A stretch of DNA of 54,557 nt from positions 1-54,557 of the IMG/VR virus record IMGVR_UViG_3300043429_000738; one strand, 5' to 3'. The first letter of the stretch is position 1. Each line of letters starts with the position of its first letter. The DNA comes from a virus. The notes under the pieces were generated by a model. It was not told where the DNA came from. It searched no databases and worked only from the letters and a program-made list of their open reading frames with translations. This document shows, piece by piece, positions 40,162 through 47,232 of this stretch. A program made the translations under genes and the position numbers.

Positions 40162-41256
40162 CTACTTGCGGGTCATGACACCCCCATCCAACTCAATAAG
40201 TCCGTCCAGAAGCAGCCGCTCCTTGGCCCGGCGGTACGCCTTCCCGACCGTGTCCGGCTTGTTGCCGTCACCGTGCGACGGGTGCGCCAAAAACCTCGCC
40301 CGCGCCACGTCCTCCGGCAGACTGTCCCCGCTATCCTCCAGCAGATCGAGGAGCAGCCCGGCCTTGCTTGAGCTGATGTCCACCAGCGCCTTTGTCTTGC
40401 TACCGTCCTTGGCCACCAGCGTCTGCAGGTTCTTGCCGTATGCGTCGGTGTAGCCCTCAAACACGAAGGGCACCAACTCGATGTCCACCGTAGCCCGGCC
40501 CTCCCCATCCTTGCGCTTGCGCTGGTGGACGCGCACCAACTGCTTATCCGACGCGCGGATCACCTCGAGCTGGCTGTCCACGTCGTTGAGCTTGGCGACG
40601 CTGCCGAGGTAGCTGCCGCCGCCCTTTGTGGCGTGATCCAGCACGAGGAACGAGATGTCCAGTTCCGTCTCGCAACCCGTGGCGCCCTCCTCGATGATGT
40701 TGCGCAGGTTCTTGATGAAGGCGGACACGTTGGCCTTTTCATCGCCCGCAGAAGTTTGCGAGTAGGTGTCAATGACACACAGGACGCGGTACGAGCAGTC
40801 GCTGTCGATCATCGCGTCAAACACACCCACGTCCCAGTACTTGTCCGACGCAGTCGCACCATCATGCTCGTACCGGGTGAGGGCCATCAAAATGTTTCTC
40901 AGCTCTGCCGCGCCCTCATCCGTGTCCAGCGCCGGGCGCTCCTGCACCACAAACAGAAGGCCCCGATCCCCGGCGTCCGTCTCCAGCGCCGCGCGGCGCA
41001 GGTGCAGCGCATCGCCACCCTCGGCACCCAGATACAGCACCACACTCGGCTCCGTGGCCAGACCCATCCAGTCCCGCCCGGTGGACACCGCCGCAGCCAT
41101 GCCCATCGCGATGAAGGTCTTGAAGCTCATCGACGGGCCGTACATCCAAGTGATGCCGCGCATCGGCACGAACCCCTCGACCACGTCACACCTCTCGCCA
41201 CTAGTCTCCAACACCGCCAGCGGGTTGGCCCAGACGGGCTTGCCAGTAAAATCCAT
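40162..41256 (-). CDS. RepA-like AAA ATPase (AAA_25 family)
   Basis: A 364-residue ATPase. Walker A is GPSMSFKT (residues 40-47), with Phe replacing the second Gly, a variant seen in RepA-like phage proteins. Walker B is VLCVIDTYSQ, and SFLVLDHATKGGGSYLGS matches the RecA-like sensor region of RepA helicases. The C-terminus (~290-364) is a winged-helix-like segment (GKAYRRAKERLLLDGLIELD). ATG at 41256 is chosen for its AAAGGA site. It is the only gene transcribed against its plus-strand neighbours in the early region, with its own promoter. Confidence 0.82.
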   Translation of the reverse strand: MDFTGKPVWANPLAVLETSGERCDVVEGFVPMRGITWMYGPSMSFKTFIAMGMAAAVSTGRDWMGLATEPSVVLYLGAEGGDALHLRRAALETDAGDRGLLFVVQERPALDTDEGAAELRNILMALTRYEHDGATASDKYWDVGVFDAMIDSDCSYRVLCVIDTYSQTSAGDEKANVSAFIKNLRNIIEEGATGCETELDISFLVLDHATKGGGSYLGSVAKLNDVDSQLEVIRASDKQLVRVHQRKRKDGEGRATVDIELVPFVFEGYTDAYGKNLQTLVAKDGSKTKALVDISSSKAGLLLDLLEDSGDSLPEDVARARFLAHPSHGDGNKPDTVGKAYRRAKERLLLDGLIELDGGVMTRK

Positions 41257-41286
41257 GTCGCATGTCCTTTCATGTTGCACCCCGCA

Positions 41287-41315
41287 CCCATACACGGACA
41301 GCGGACACCGTGCAA
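41287..41315 (-). promoter_or_regulatory. promoter of the RepA-like gene
   Basis: On the minus strand TTGCAC (41310-41315), a 17-bp spacer and TATGGG (41287-41292) form a sigma70-like promoter 31 bp before the RepA-like ATG. Two CGGACA hexamers (41295-41300 and 41302-41307; TGTCCG on the minus strand) lie inside the spacer, where a bound repressor would block polymerase. Confidence 0.55.
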
Positions 41316-41350
41316 GACACCCCTATTTTGTCCTGTGTGCATTTTTCCGC

Positions 41351-41400
41351 TTGACCGCATCAACCGCCTGCTTTACTGGTACGTCATCAGCAACGGAGAC
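41351..41400 (+). promoter_or_regulatory. early promoter-leader element, copy 1
   Basis: TTGACC (41351-41356), a 17-bp spacer and TACTGG (41374-41379) are followed by the leader TCATCAGCAACGGAGAC. The GGAG serves as ribosome binding site for the ATG at 41406. The same design occurs at 43061, 47178 and 51598. Confidence 0.65.
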
Positions 41401-41405
41401 TACCA

Positions 41406-41900
41406 ATGACCGACCTCACCACCGCCCTTGAAGCCCACAAGCCCAACCTCGAAGCTCGTTTCATCAGCTTCACGACCGCCCGCTTCAACCGCCTCGTCGA
41501 GCAGTTCGGCCCTGCCCTGCGCGGCATCTACAACAGCGACCAGTACCGCAACTGGCAGGCCATCGCAGGCTGCACCGTCAGCCTCGGCGACCGCGTCAAC
41601 AGCGAGTACGCTCTGGACGACGCGCGCCTCGCCGCCGCCGCCAAGCACTTCGCCGAAGAGACCGTCGCCGCGTGGGCCGCCAAGATCGAGGCCAAGCTGG
41701 GCGAGTTGGCCGACGCTGAAGTGCGCCACCTTGACGGCACCCGCTTCAACATCGTCGGCCGGAAGGGCGACCGCCGGGTCCGCATCGAGCAGGACATGAT
41801 CGTGAACATCAGCAACAAAGGCACGCTGTTCAACCAGTTCCCGGCCCGCATCTACGTGGACGGCAAGTTCACCAGCGCCGCCAAGTTTGCCGCACTCTGA
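41406..41900 (+). CDS. hypothetical 164-aa early protein
   Basis: A 164-residue protein, first gene after early element 1, so it is probably among the first and strongest expressed. N-terminal half helical (KPNLEARFISFTTARFNRLV), C-terminal half beta (RFNIVGRKGDRRVRIEQDMI). A GC-rich hairpin follows its stop. No family recognised. Confidence 0.75.
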   Translation: MTDLTTALEAHKPNLEARFISFTTARFNRLVEQFGPALRGIYNSDQYRNWQAIAGCTVSLGDRVNSEYALDDARLAAAAKHFAEETVAAWAAKIEAKLGELADAEVRHLDGTRFNIVGRKGDRRVRIEQDMIVNISNKGTLFNQFPARIYVDGKFTSAAKFAAL

Positions 41901-41908
41901 CCCACCAC

Positions 41909-41928
41909 GGCGGGGCTCCGGCCCCGCC
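41909..41928 (+). terminator. GC hairpin after the first early gene
   Basis: GGCGGGG (41909-41915) and CCCCGCC (41922-41928) form a perfect 7-bp stem with a 6-nt loop starting 9 bp after a stop codon. There is no T run, so it may attenuate or mark an RNA end instead of fully terminating. Confidence 0.4.
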
Positions 41929-41951
41929 ACCCAACACAAGGAGAGATCGAC

Positions 41952-42125
41952 ATGGACACCTACACCGCCACGGGCATCGCCGAGGGCTGGATCGACGCAG
42001 ACAGCGAGGATCAGATCATCGAGGCGTGGCAGCTCCAGCAGGTCGCGGGCGGCGTGGCCTACCAGCTTCAGGGCTGGTTCGGCCGCACCGCCCGCGACCT
42101 GCTGGAGCAGGGAGTGATCGCATGA
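41952..42125 (+). CDS. hypothetical 57-aa acidic protein
   Basis: A 57-residue protein, MDTYTATGIAEGWIDADSED and so on, with AAGGAGAG 9 bp upstream of the ATG. The 3' end overlaps the next start by 4 bp (ATGA). No known domain; small, acidic, Gln- and Trp-containing. Confidence 0.65.
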   Translation: MDTYTATGIAEGWIDADSEDQIIEAWQLQQVAGGVAYQLQGWFGRTARDLLEQGVIA

Positions 42126-42352
42126 TCAGCATCACACACCACTGCGGCCCATACCAGCTCATTGTCTGGGCCAGCGGCACCGCCGTCGAGCTTCGCAAGG
42201 GCGAGTACGCCTGTTTCTGGCAGGACGAGGACGCGGCTGACGTGACCGACATGTTTAGCGAGCACGGCCGCGAGGGCCTCGACCGGCTGTGGGACGACTA
42301 CAGCGACATCGCCACGTACGAGGGCACCGGCCCCGAACCAGAGGAGGACTGA
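42122..42352 (+). CDS. hypothetical 76-aa acidic protein
   Basis: A 76-residue protein with a beta start (ISITHHCGPYQLIVWASGTA) and an acidic helical end (REGLDRLWDDYSDIATYEGT). Coupled to the preceding gene by ATGA, and followed 3 bp later by the next ATG after a GGAGGACTGAGCCATGA junction. Highly acidic small early proteins can be host-takeover factors or DNA mimics; no evidence beyond charge. Confidence 0.65.
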   Translation: MISITHHCGPYQLIVWASGTAVELRKGEYACFWQDEDAADVTDMFSEHGREGLDRLWDDYSDIATYEGTGPEPEED

Positions 42353-42355
42353 GCC

Positions 42356-43051
42356 ATGAACTTTGAACAGCTTGTACGCCCCGTGATGGGCGAGAACTAC
42401 GACACCCGCTTCCCCGCGCGCAGCACCGCCACGCCGGATCTGAACGCAGAACTGAGCGAGGTAGAGGCAGCCTTCGTCGCCGACTGGGCGCGGCTCTACA
42501 GCGCCGCCTCAAACCTCGGCAGCGTCGAGAAGATCCGGCACAGCCTGATCGGCGCGCTCAAGACCATCAGGCGCGACGCCGAGGCGCGCAGGGGGCAGGA
42601 GCTGGCACTGGCGGCCCGGGGCGGCCGCCTCAAGTACCGCTTCCGCGTCATCGCGCCCGACGGCGACGAGTTGATGTACCCCTCGAATGGGACGATCCAC
42701 GCCAACCGGATCTACGCCATGCTGTCGCGCGCAGTGCGCCCTGACCCGATACTGATCCGGCGGCACGTCGAGAACTACTACGCCCCCTACCTGACGAAGG
42801 CGCGTGCCAACAATGACACGGCGCGGGAGGCGGCCCTTCTGGAGGCTTGCGAACGAGACGTGGCAGGGATGAACTCCACCTTCGAAAGGCGGTCCTACGG
42901 CTGGCAGGTACGCGAGAACGGCTCCGACAGGCGGCGTCTGGAACGGGAGATGGCCCGCATCGTGGCACAAAACGACAGTTCCGAAATCTTCCTGCCGTCC
43001 CTCTACCAGTACGAGTACGTCATCGTCGAAGGCACGCCCTTCCCGGTATGA
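42356..43051 (+). CDS. hypothetical 231-aa early protein
   Basis: A 231-residue protein. N-terminal helices (AELSEVEAAFVADWARLYSA) are followed by a beta strand (LKYRFRVIAPDGDELMYPSN) and a charged helical C-terminus (RRLEREMARIVAQNDSSEIF). No family recognised. It starts 3 bp after the preceding stop and ends 9 bp before early element 2. Confidence 0.72.
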   Translation: MNFEQLVRPVMGENYDTRFPARSTATPDLNAELSEVEAAFVADWARLYSAASNLGSVEKIRHSLIGALKTIRRDAEARRGQELALAARGGRLKYRFRVIAPDGDELMYPSNGTIHANRIYAMLSRAVRPDPILIRRHVENYYAPYLTKARANNDTAREAALLEACERDVAGMNSTFERRSYGWQVRENGSDRRRLEREMARIVAQNDSSEIFLPSLYQYEYVIVEGTPFPV

Positions 43052-43060
43052 TTTTTCCGC

Positions 43061-43110
43061 TTGACCCCAGTTAAGCACCCGGTTACTGGTACGTCATCAG
43101 CAACGGAGAC
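43061..43110 (+). promoter_or_regulatory. early promoter-leader element, copy 2
   Basis: TTGACC (43061-43066), 17 bp and TACTGG (43084-43089), then ACGTCATCAGCAACGGAGAC. The 16 bp ATTTTTCCGCTTGACC and the ~29 bp from TTACTGG to GGAGACT are identical to copy 1, but the 17-bp spacer differs. The gene start is 43118. Confidence 0.65.
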
Positions 43111-43117
43111 TGCCCAC

Positions 43118-43333
43118 ATGAACTGGTTCCCCACCCTTAACGACGCGCTGCAGGCCGAGGGCCTCCTCGAGAGCTGGCCCCTCGGCGTCACCCTGAGCTA
43201 CGGCGAGACGCGCGGCCTGTCCGCTGGCGGCCGCTGGATCAGCATATACCGCGACGAGCAGGGCCGCTACGAGCGCCCCATCCACTACGCCACCAAGGTT
43301 CCCGAGACCTTCCCGCAGGAGTACCGCGCATGA
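43118..43333 (+). CDS. hypothetical 71-aa protein after early element 2
   Basis: A 71-residue protein (MNWFPTLNDALQAEGLLESW; GGRWISIYRDEQGRYERPIH). The ATG at 43118 follows the leader's GGAG; the upstream TTG at 43061 is the promoter's -35 and not a start. It overlaps the next gene by 4 bp (ATGA). Function unknown. Confidence 0.7.
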   Translation: MNWFPTLNDALQAEGLLESWPLGVTLSYGETRGLSAGGRWISIYRDEQGRYERPIHYATKVPETFPQEYRA

Positions 43334-43527
43334 CCCCCGGCTTCCGCCACGAGTTCCGCAACCTCACCCCCGCCGACACGCTGACCGTTCTGGGCTGGCT
43401 CCTCGAGCCCGCACAGGGCGACCCCGACCCCGACCTGCCGGACGACATGATCGACGCCCTGCAGCCGCTCCACGCGGCCTACCGCAAAGCCTACAGCGCC
43501 CTGTGCGCCGCAACAGGACAGGACTGA
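43330..43527 (+). CDS. hypothetical 65-aa protein
   Basis: A 65-residue helical acidic protein (TLTVLGWLLEPAQGDPDPDL) ending ATGQD. Its last codons and the bases after its stop belong to the 22-bp direct repeat shared with the end of the next gene. Function unknown. Confidence 0.65.
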   Translation: MTPGFRHEFRNLTPADTLTVLGWLLEPAQGDPDPDLPDDMIDALQPLHAAYRKAYSALCAATGQD

Positions 43528-43531
43528 CACC

Positions 43532-43921
43532 ATGGACTACAACCGCTACTGCGACGCCAGCCTGCTAGAATGCGACCACAGCGAGGGCGGCTTCTATTAC
43601 GCCATAGAGGCCGACGAGGAGAGCGCCCGGGTGATGAGCACGGCGGCCCACGAGGTCGTCGAGCGCGTCACCGCGAAGTGGATGGAGCGCCCCGGCGTTG
43701 TGTGCTGTCACTTTGACATCAACGACGCCGAGATCGAGATCAGCATCAACTCGCCCAACGATGACATCGACAGCTTTGCGCGCTTCCGGCTCCCTTTGGA
43801 CGAGTTGATGATCTCGGCTGCAATGACTGCGGAAGATTGGGTGCGTAGATCCCCATCTGATGTCTCGGCCATCCTGCGTAAGCTGGCCGACGAGATCGAT
43901 GCTGCAGCAGGACAGGACTGA
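43532..43921 (+). CDS. hypothetical 129-aa acidic protein
   Basis: A 129-residue acidic protein (ECDHSEGGFYYAIEADEESA; NDAEIEISINSPNDDIDSFA). It ends AAAGQD, like its upstream neighbour, and the 22 bp around both stops and following ATGs are identical (43514-43535 and 43908-43929). No family recognised. Confidence 0.7.
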   Translation: MDYNRYCDASLLECDHSEGGFYYAIEADEESARVMSTAAHEVVERVTAKWMERPGVVCCHFDINDAEIEISINSPNDDIDSFARFRLPLDELMISAAMTAEDWVRRSPSDVSAILRKLADEIDAAAGQD

Positions 43922-43925
43922 CACC

Positions 43926-44689
43926 ATGGCACACACCACCAGCGACGCGCACCTGTTCACGAGCGAGCGGCGCCTCCGGGACGCCGTGAGCGTCGCCAGC
44001 GACGCCCTGCTCATCGCCCTGCAGCGCGAGCACCCCCAGATCGTGCGGCACCTGCAGGAGCAGGCCGCCGCCAACCGCGACACGGAGACACCGGCAAGAC
44101 CCAGACACCCATTCGCGGCGAGCTTCGCCGCGCCGTTTACGCCCACGTCCAGAACAACCCCGGCTGCACGTCCGCTGACGTGGCCAGCCACCTCCCCGAG
44201 CAGGCCGGGAGCGTGGGGGGCACCCTGTCTCACATGCACGACGACGGCCTCCTGTCTCGCCAGAAGAAGGGCGCACACTTCTATTACTTCATCCTCGACG
44301 AGCAGCACACGCTGGCCGAGGGGCGGCGCAAGCTGGCCGAAGCCGAGGCCGCGCTGGCCGAAGCCGAGGCCGCGCTGGCCCGCGAAAGAGGGCTCGCCCA
44401 CACGCAACTGGTCGATACGCAGGAGCAGGTCGTCACCGTGCTTGCGCAAAACGCGGGTCTCTCCGCCCAGATCGCCGAGCTGCAGGCGTGGAAGGCCGAC
44501 GCCATCAAGAAGCACCCCGAACTGGCCTCACCCGATCCGCTGCTCCTCAAGGCGCGCGAGATCGTGGCCGAGGTCCAGCGCGACAAGATGCAAGACCCCT
44601 CCACGCTGGGGCGTCTGCTCGCCGGGGGATACGACAGCGGTTCGGCCGTACAGGCCGCCCTCCTCGCCCTGAAGAGCGTCCAGCCGTGA
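43926..44689 (+). CDS. winged-helix/coiled-coil protein, apparent -1 frameshift
   Basis: The N-terminal part starts at ATG 43926 (MAHTTSDAHLFTSERRLRDA) and looks coding to about 44087. From about 44090 the coding frame is the -1 frame: TGKTQTPIRGELRRAVYAHV, NNPGCTSADVASHLPEQ, LSHMHDDGLLSRQKKGAHFY, which is a winged-helix-like DNA-binding domain. It continues in a coiled coil (LAEAEAALAEAEAALA) to the stop at 44689. The second frame has no start codon before GTG 44180, inside the winged helix, so one reading-frame change is needed. I see no slippery heptamer at the junction: mutation or sequence error is more likely than programmed shifting. Confidence 0.6.
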
Positions 44690-44817
44690 CCCGCCGCACG
44701 CTCTGGTGCGACCACTGCAACGCCCACATGCCGCTGAGCGGCATCCTGTCCTGCCTGCGCAAGACCTGCCAGACCAAGGACCGGGTGCCGCCCGAGGACA
44801 GGAGATCTCGCCAGTGA
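44686..44817 (+). CDS. small zinc-finger-like protein (43 aa)
   Basis: A 43-residue protein beginning with GTG (GTGA overlap). Cysteines CDHC near the N-terminus and C-x4-C in LSCLRKTCQTK give a plausible four-ligand zinc site. Coupled by overlaps to both neighbours. Function unknown. Confidence 0.6.
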   Translation: MTRRTLWCDHCNAHMPLSGILSCLRKTCQTKDRVPPEDRRSRQ

Positions 44818-45017
44818 GACGCTACGACAGCAGCACCGACCGCGCCTATCGGTGCATCATCATGTACCGCACCCCGGCGGGCCGGGCCGTGCAGGTCAAC
44901 GAGACGACCATCGCGCCGACGCCCGACGAGGCTATGGCGCTGGCCGAGAAGATCATGCTGGCCGACAAGCGCCGCGTGATCGGCAGCATCGAGTACAGGA
45001 AGGTGATACCGCTATGA
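44814..45017 (+). CDS. hypothetical 67-aa protein
   Basis: A 67-residue protein starting with GTG (GTGA overlap) and ending in an ATGA overlap. Beta-alpha-beta layout is likely (AYRCIIMYRTPAGRAVQVNE, DEAMALAEKIMLADKRRVIG, IEYRKVIPL). No family recognised. Confidence 0.65.
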   Translation: MRRYDSSTDRAYRCIIMYRTPAGRAVQVNETTIAPTPDEAMALAEKIMLADKRRVIGSIEYRKVIPL

Positions 45018-45379
45018 CCACCGAGGACCAATACGCGCCGGAGCCGGTAAGCGGCGATCCTGTGTTTATCGCAGTGGCTGGGCAGTCGTTCAGTTGCCAA
45101 CAGGATTGGATCAATCGCGCGAGCCGAGTGCTGACCGCGCATCGAGATTACCGCAACACTGAACATGAAGGCCCGGCGAAAGGATGGCGCGGCCCGCACT
45201 TCACGGCACTGTGTTTTGACCAAAAGGGCAGGCGCGTGCTCAATGGCGGCGATTTTCAGCGCGCCGAAAACGAGGGAGCATTCCCGGTTTGGTGGGTTTG
45301 GCCAGACCAGATTGCTGAATTGTTGATGCAGCGCCGCGTCACCCTCGCCCACCTGCATTTGCGTGAAGGAGAAGGGTGA
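45014..45379 (+). CDS. hypothetical 121-aa protein
   Basis: A 121-residue protein (MTTEDQYAPEPVSGDPVFIA; NEGAFPVWWVWPDQIAELLM). Its first ~11 residues resemble those of the gene at 46978 (DDQFAPEP). From here to about 46985 the GC content drops by eye below that of the flanks, suggesting a separately acquired block. Function unknown. Confidence 0.65.
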   Translation: MTTEDQYAPEPVSGDPVFIAVAGQSFSCQQDWINRASRVLTAHRDYRNTEHEGPAKGWRGPHFTALCFDQKGRRVLNGGDFQRAENEGAFPVWWVWPDQIAELLMQRRVTLAHLHLREGEG

Positions 45380-45609
45380 TGGGAAAGTGCTGCGGAACTT
45401 GCCGCCTATATTCCGAGAACTTGTATCGCGGTTCGCGTGTCTGGAAAGATGCCCGCGCTTGCTGCGCTGATGTGGCGCACGTGATGCCAGAAAGCTGGAG
45501 CATCGACAATTACATGGAGGAAACCAAGGGCACGTATTGCGACCTTTGGGAGCCGTTTGCCGACCCACCCCCTTCCACCAAGGCCGATAGCGATGGGGGT
45601 GGGGCGTGA
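45379..45609 (+). CDS. Cys-rich 76-aa protein
   Basis: A 76-residue protein with seven cysteines (MGKCCGTCRLYSENLYRGSR, DARACCADV, TYCDLWEPF), a probable zinc-binding fold. The ATG at 45379 shares a base with the preceding TGA; a GTG at 45376 is the alternative. Similar Cys-rich 'GTCRLY' proteins are common unclassified phage proteins. Confidence 0.65.
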   Translation: MGKCCGTCRLYSENLYRGSRVWKDARACCADVAHVMPESWSIDNYMEETKGTYCDLWEPFADPPPSTKADSDGGGA

Positions 45610-45829
45610 GGAACGCAATCTATCGCGCAGCTTGGCCTTTGTTCGCGTGCGCTGACTGCATCGGCATGGTCCAATACGGCTGCCAGTGCGATGTTTACGA
45701 AGGCATAGCACCCGGTGTTGGCCCGACAGCATGGCACCGTTTTCTGCGCCGTCTTTACAACTACGCATGGCACAACACCTTTTCGGAAAAACGTGTTTTT
45801 TTTCTGATGATTGGCGGCAGTTCGCATGA
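45606..45829 (+). CDS. Cys-containing small protein, -1 frameshift at a T8 run
   Basis: GTG start in a GTGA overlap; MRNAIYRAAWPLFACADCIG, then GCQCDVYEG and HRFLRRLYNYAWHNTFSEKR. At the eight-T run (45796-45803) the zero-frame codons GTT TTT TTT form a perfect T-TTT-TTT slippery heptamer. A -1 shift gives FFSDDWRQFA and a stop at 45829 that overlaps the next ATG (ATGA), matching the region's usual junctions. Unshifted, the frame runs to 45863 with a poor Pro/Arg tail. Either programmed frameshifting or a homopolymer length error. Confidence 0.55.
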
Positions 45830-45912
45830 TCCCCGCCCGCCTCCGCGACTTCCTCCGCCGTGAACTGGGTATCGACCTGTACGACTGGCAGCCCGGTGAG
45901 ATCGAGTTTTGA
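45826..45912 (+). CDS. 28-aa mini-protein
   Basis: A 28-residue reading frame, MIPARLRDFLRRELGIDLYD followed by WQPGEIEF. It looks like an amphipathic helix plus a short tail. It is coupled by ATGA to the -1 frame of the preceding gene and followed 9 bp later by another start with AAAGGA. Could be a real small protein or the remnant of a longer gene. Confidence 0.45.
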   Translation: MIPARLRDFLRRELGIDLYDWQPGEIEF

Positions 45913-45921
45913 AAGGATAGA

Positions 45922-46125
45922 ATGATGGATAACCCAAGCGCATTTCCGCACCCCTCTGGCGCTCAAGGTTGCGATGGCATGACCTTGCGCGATTGGTTCG
46001 CGGGGCAGGCTTTGTCCATGCTTCCGCACATTGGCGAAACGGCCCTGCGCTGGGACGAGTGGGCACATGAAGCCTACGCGCTTGCCAACGCCATGATCAC
46101 CGAAAGGAACCGCACCAATGGATAA
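45922..46125 (+). CDS. small phage protein with MTLRDWFAGQAL motif
   Basis: A 67-residue protein carrying GMTLRDWFAGQALSMLPHIG, a motif found in many unclassified phage and prophage proteins. A second ATG at 45925 is equally possible; AAAGGA lies upstream of both. It overlaps the next gene by 8 bp. Function unknown. Confidence 0.72.
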   Translation: MMDNPSAFPHPSGAQGCDGMTLRDWFAGQALSMLPHIGETALRWDEWAHEAYALANAMITERNRTNG

Positions 46126-46501
46126 GGACGAACTCGCCGCGCTGGATCGGGCGGCAACATGGGTCGGCAAGAAACCTCTTGTGCTTGAATGTGTCGAGAA
46201 CGGCGTCTGGCAAATCCGCCTGATCTTCGGAGAAGGCGAAAAGAACTGCACGGCTATGCGACAGTGGGCAGACGCCTACCGCGCCACAGCAGCAGAGGCC
46301 CGCTCTGTGCCGGTGGAGACGTACCAGCGCGACATTGCCTTGCGTGACGAAGCCTATGCTCAGCTTGAGGCCGAGAACGCAAAGCTGCGGACTTTTGCTG
46401 AAGCGTTTGCCCGACAGCCTTGTTCCTGCGGTGTCATGCAGGGCGCAATTACCTGTGCCCCTTGCCAAGCCCGCGCAGCACTGGAGACGGACCATGGATG
46501 A
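46118..46501 (+). CDS. coiled-coil and Cys-motif protein (127 aa)
   Basis: A 127-residue protein. A charged coiled coil (TYQRDIALRDEAYAQLEAEN) is followed by CSCGVMQGAITCAPCQARAA, a compact zinc-type Cys cluster. It overlaps both neighbours by 8 bp. This pattern is common in Mu-like and lambdoid early regions; its function is not known. Confidence 0.65.
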   Translation: MDKDELAALDRAATWVGKKPLVLECVENGVWQIRLIFGEGEKNCTAMRQWADAYRATAAEARSVPVETYQRDIALRDEAYAQLEAENAKLRTFAEAFARQPCSCGVMQGAITCAPCQARAALETDHG

Positions 46502-46781
46502 TCTGGTGCAGCGGTTGGAGGCCGAACACGCTCGCAACGGCGGGCAGGGAGCATACGCTTGGAGCTCTCGTGAACTATGTGGAAAAGCCGCCGCCGAAAT
46601 CCGCAGCCTCCGCGAGCAGGTGGCGCAGGAGCGGGCGGGGATTGTGGCTTGGTTGCGGGAGACAGCTGACATGATGCAAGGCTTTTCGGGGCCAAGCACG
46701 GCACCGACCAAATTCTACCGCACGATTGCCCGCATTGCCGACGCCATCGAACGCCACGAGGACAAGGAGCCGAGAGCGTGA
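46494..46781 (+). CDS. hypothetical helical 95-aa protein
   Basis: A 95-residue helical protein (DDLVQRLEAEHARNGGQGAY; EIRSLREQVAQERAGIVAWL) ending DKEPRA. The AAGGAG inside the KEPRA codons is the binding site of the next gene. The same AAGGAGCCGAGAGC string recurs before the next start but one. Confidence 0.65.
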   Translation: MDDLVQRLEAEHARNGGQGAYAWSSRELCGKAAAEIRSLREQVAQERAGIVAWLRETADMMQGFSGPSTAPTKFYRTIARIADAIERHEDKEPRA

Positions 46782-46981
46782 GCAGGCCCCTATCCTACTG
46801 GTGGGATTTTCGTCACCACAAAGACGGTAGGATGACGGTGATCGTTGAGTGTGATCACCCCAAGGCCGATGGTCGCACTCTAGCCGAGTTCAATGAACCC
46901 CTGCAAGCTGACGCGCTGATTGCTGATCTGAAAGCAGGGCGCAAATCAATGCACACACTGCTGAAGGAGCCGAGAGCATGA
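46778..46981 (+). CDS. hypothetical 67-aa protein
   Basis: A 67-residue protein starting with GTG (GTGA overlap), MSRPLSYWWDFRHHKDGRMT, ending LLKEPRA. Start and end use the same AAGGAG-CCGAGAGC-(G/A)TGA coupling cassette as the preceding gene, which suggests small-gene duplication or insertion at these junctions. Confidence 0.62.
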   Translation: MSRPLSYWWDFRHHKDGRMTVIVECDHPKADGRTLAEFNEPLQADALIADLKAGRKSMHTLLKEPRA

Positions 46982-47181
46982 CCACCACCGCATACGACGA
47001 CCAATTCGCGCCAGAGCCCCCCGCACGCTCTGCGGGCTTCAGCACCCGCGAGATGGTGGACATGTTCAACGAGGGTCGGGCCGAGGAGCGCAAGCTGCTC
47101 GCGGCGTGGTTCCGCAAGCACGGCAGGCCCCAGATCGCAGACCAGATCGAGGCCGGGGAACACCTGAAACCACCCGCTTGA
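46978..47181 (+). CDS. hypothetical 67-aa protein
   Basis: A 67-residue protein (YDDQFAPEPPARSAGFSTRE; EERKLLAAWFRKHGRPQIAD). Its N-terminus resembles that of the 45014 gene. The -35 of early element 3 lies within its last codons. Base composition returns to high GC here. Confidence 0.65.
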   Translation: MTTTAYDDQFAPEPPARSAGFSTREMVDMFNEGRAEERKLLAAWFRKHGRPQIADQIEAGEHLKPPA

Positions 47182-47226
47182 CAGGGCCCACGGGCGTCTG
47201 TACGCCCGCCTATCAGCAACGGAGAC
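47178..47226 (+). promoter_or_regulatory. early promoter-leader element, copy 3
   Basis: TTGACA (47178-47183), 17 bp and TACGCC (47201-47206), then TATCAGCAACGGAGAC. The -10 is weak, but spacing and the ATCAGCAACGGAG leader match the other three copies. It drives the small gene, HTH and methyltransferase unit starting at 47233. Confidence 0.55.
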
Positions 47227-47232
47227 ACCGAC

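Noticed and set aside
41909-41928. Strong intrinsic terminator
   Set aside because: The hairpin is good but no T run follows; kept only as a low-confidence hairpin.
45826-45912. Treating the 28-residue frame as a certain gene
   Set aside because: It is supported only by ATGA coupling to a frameshifted gene and by sensible composition; reported with low confidence.
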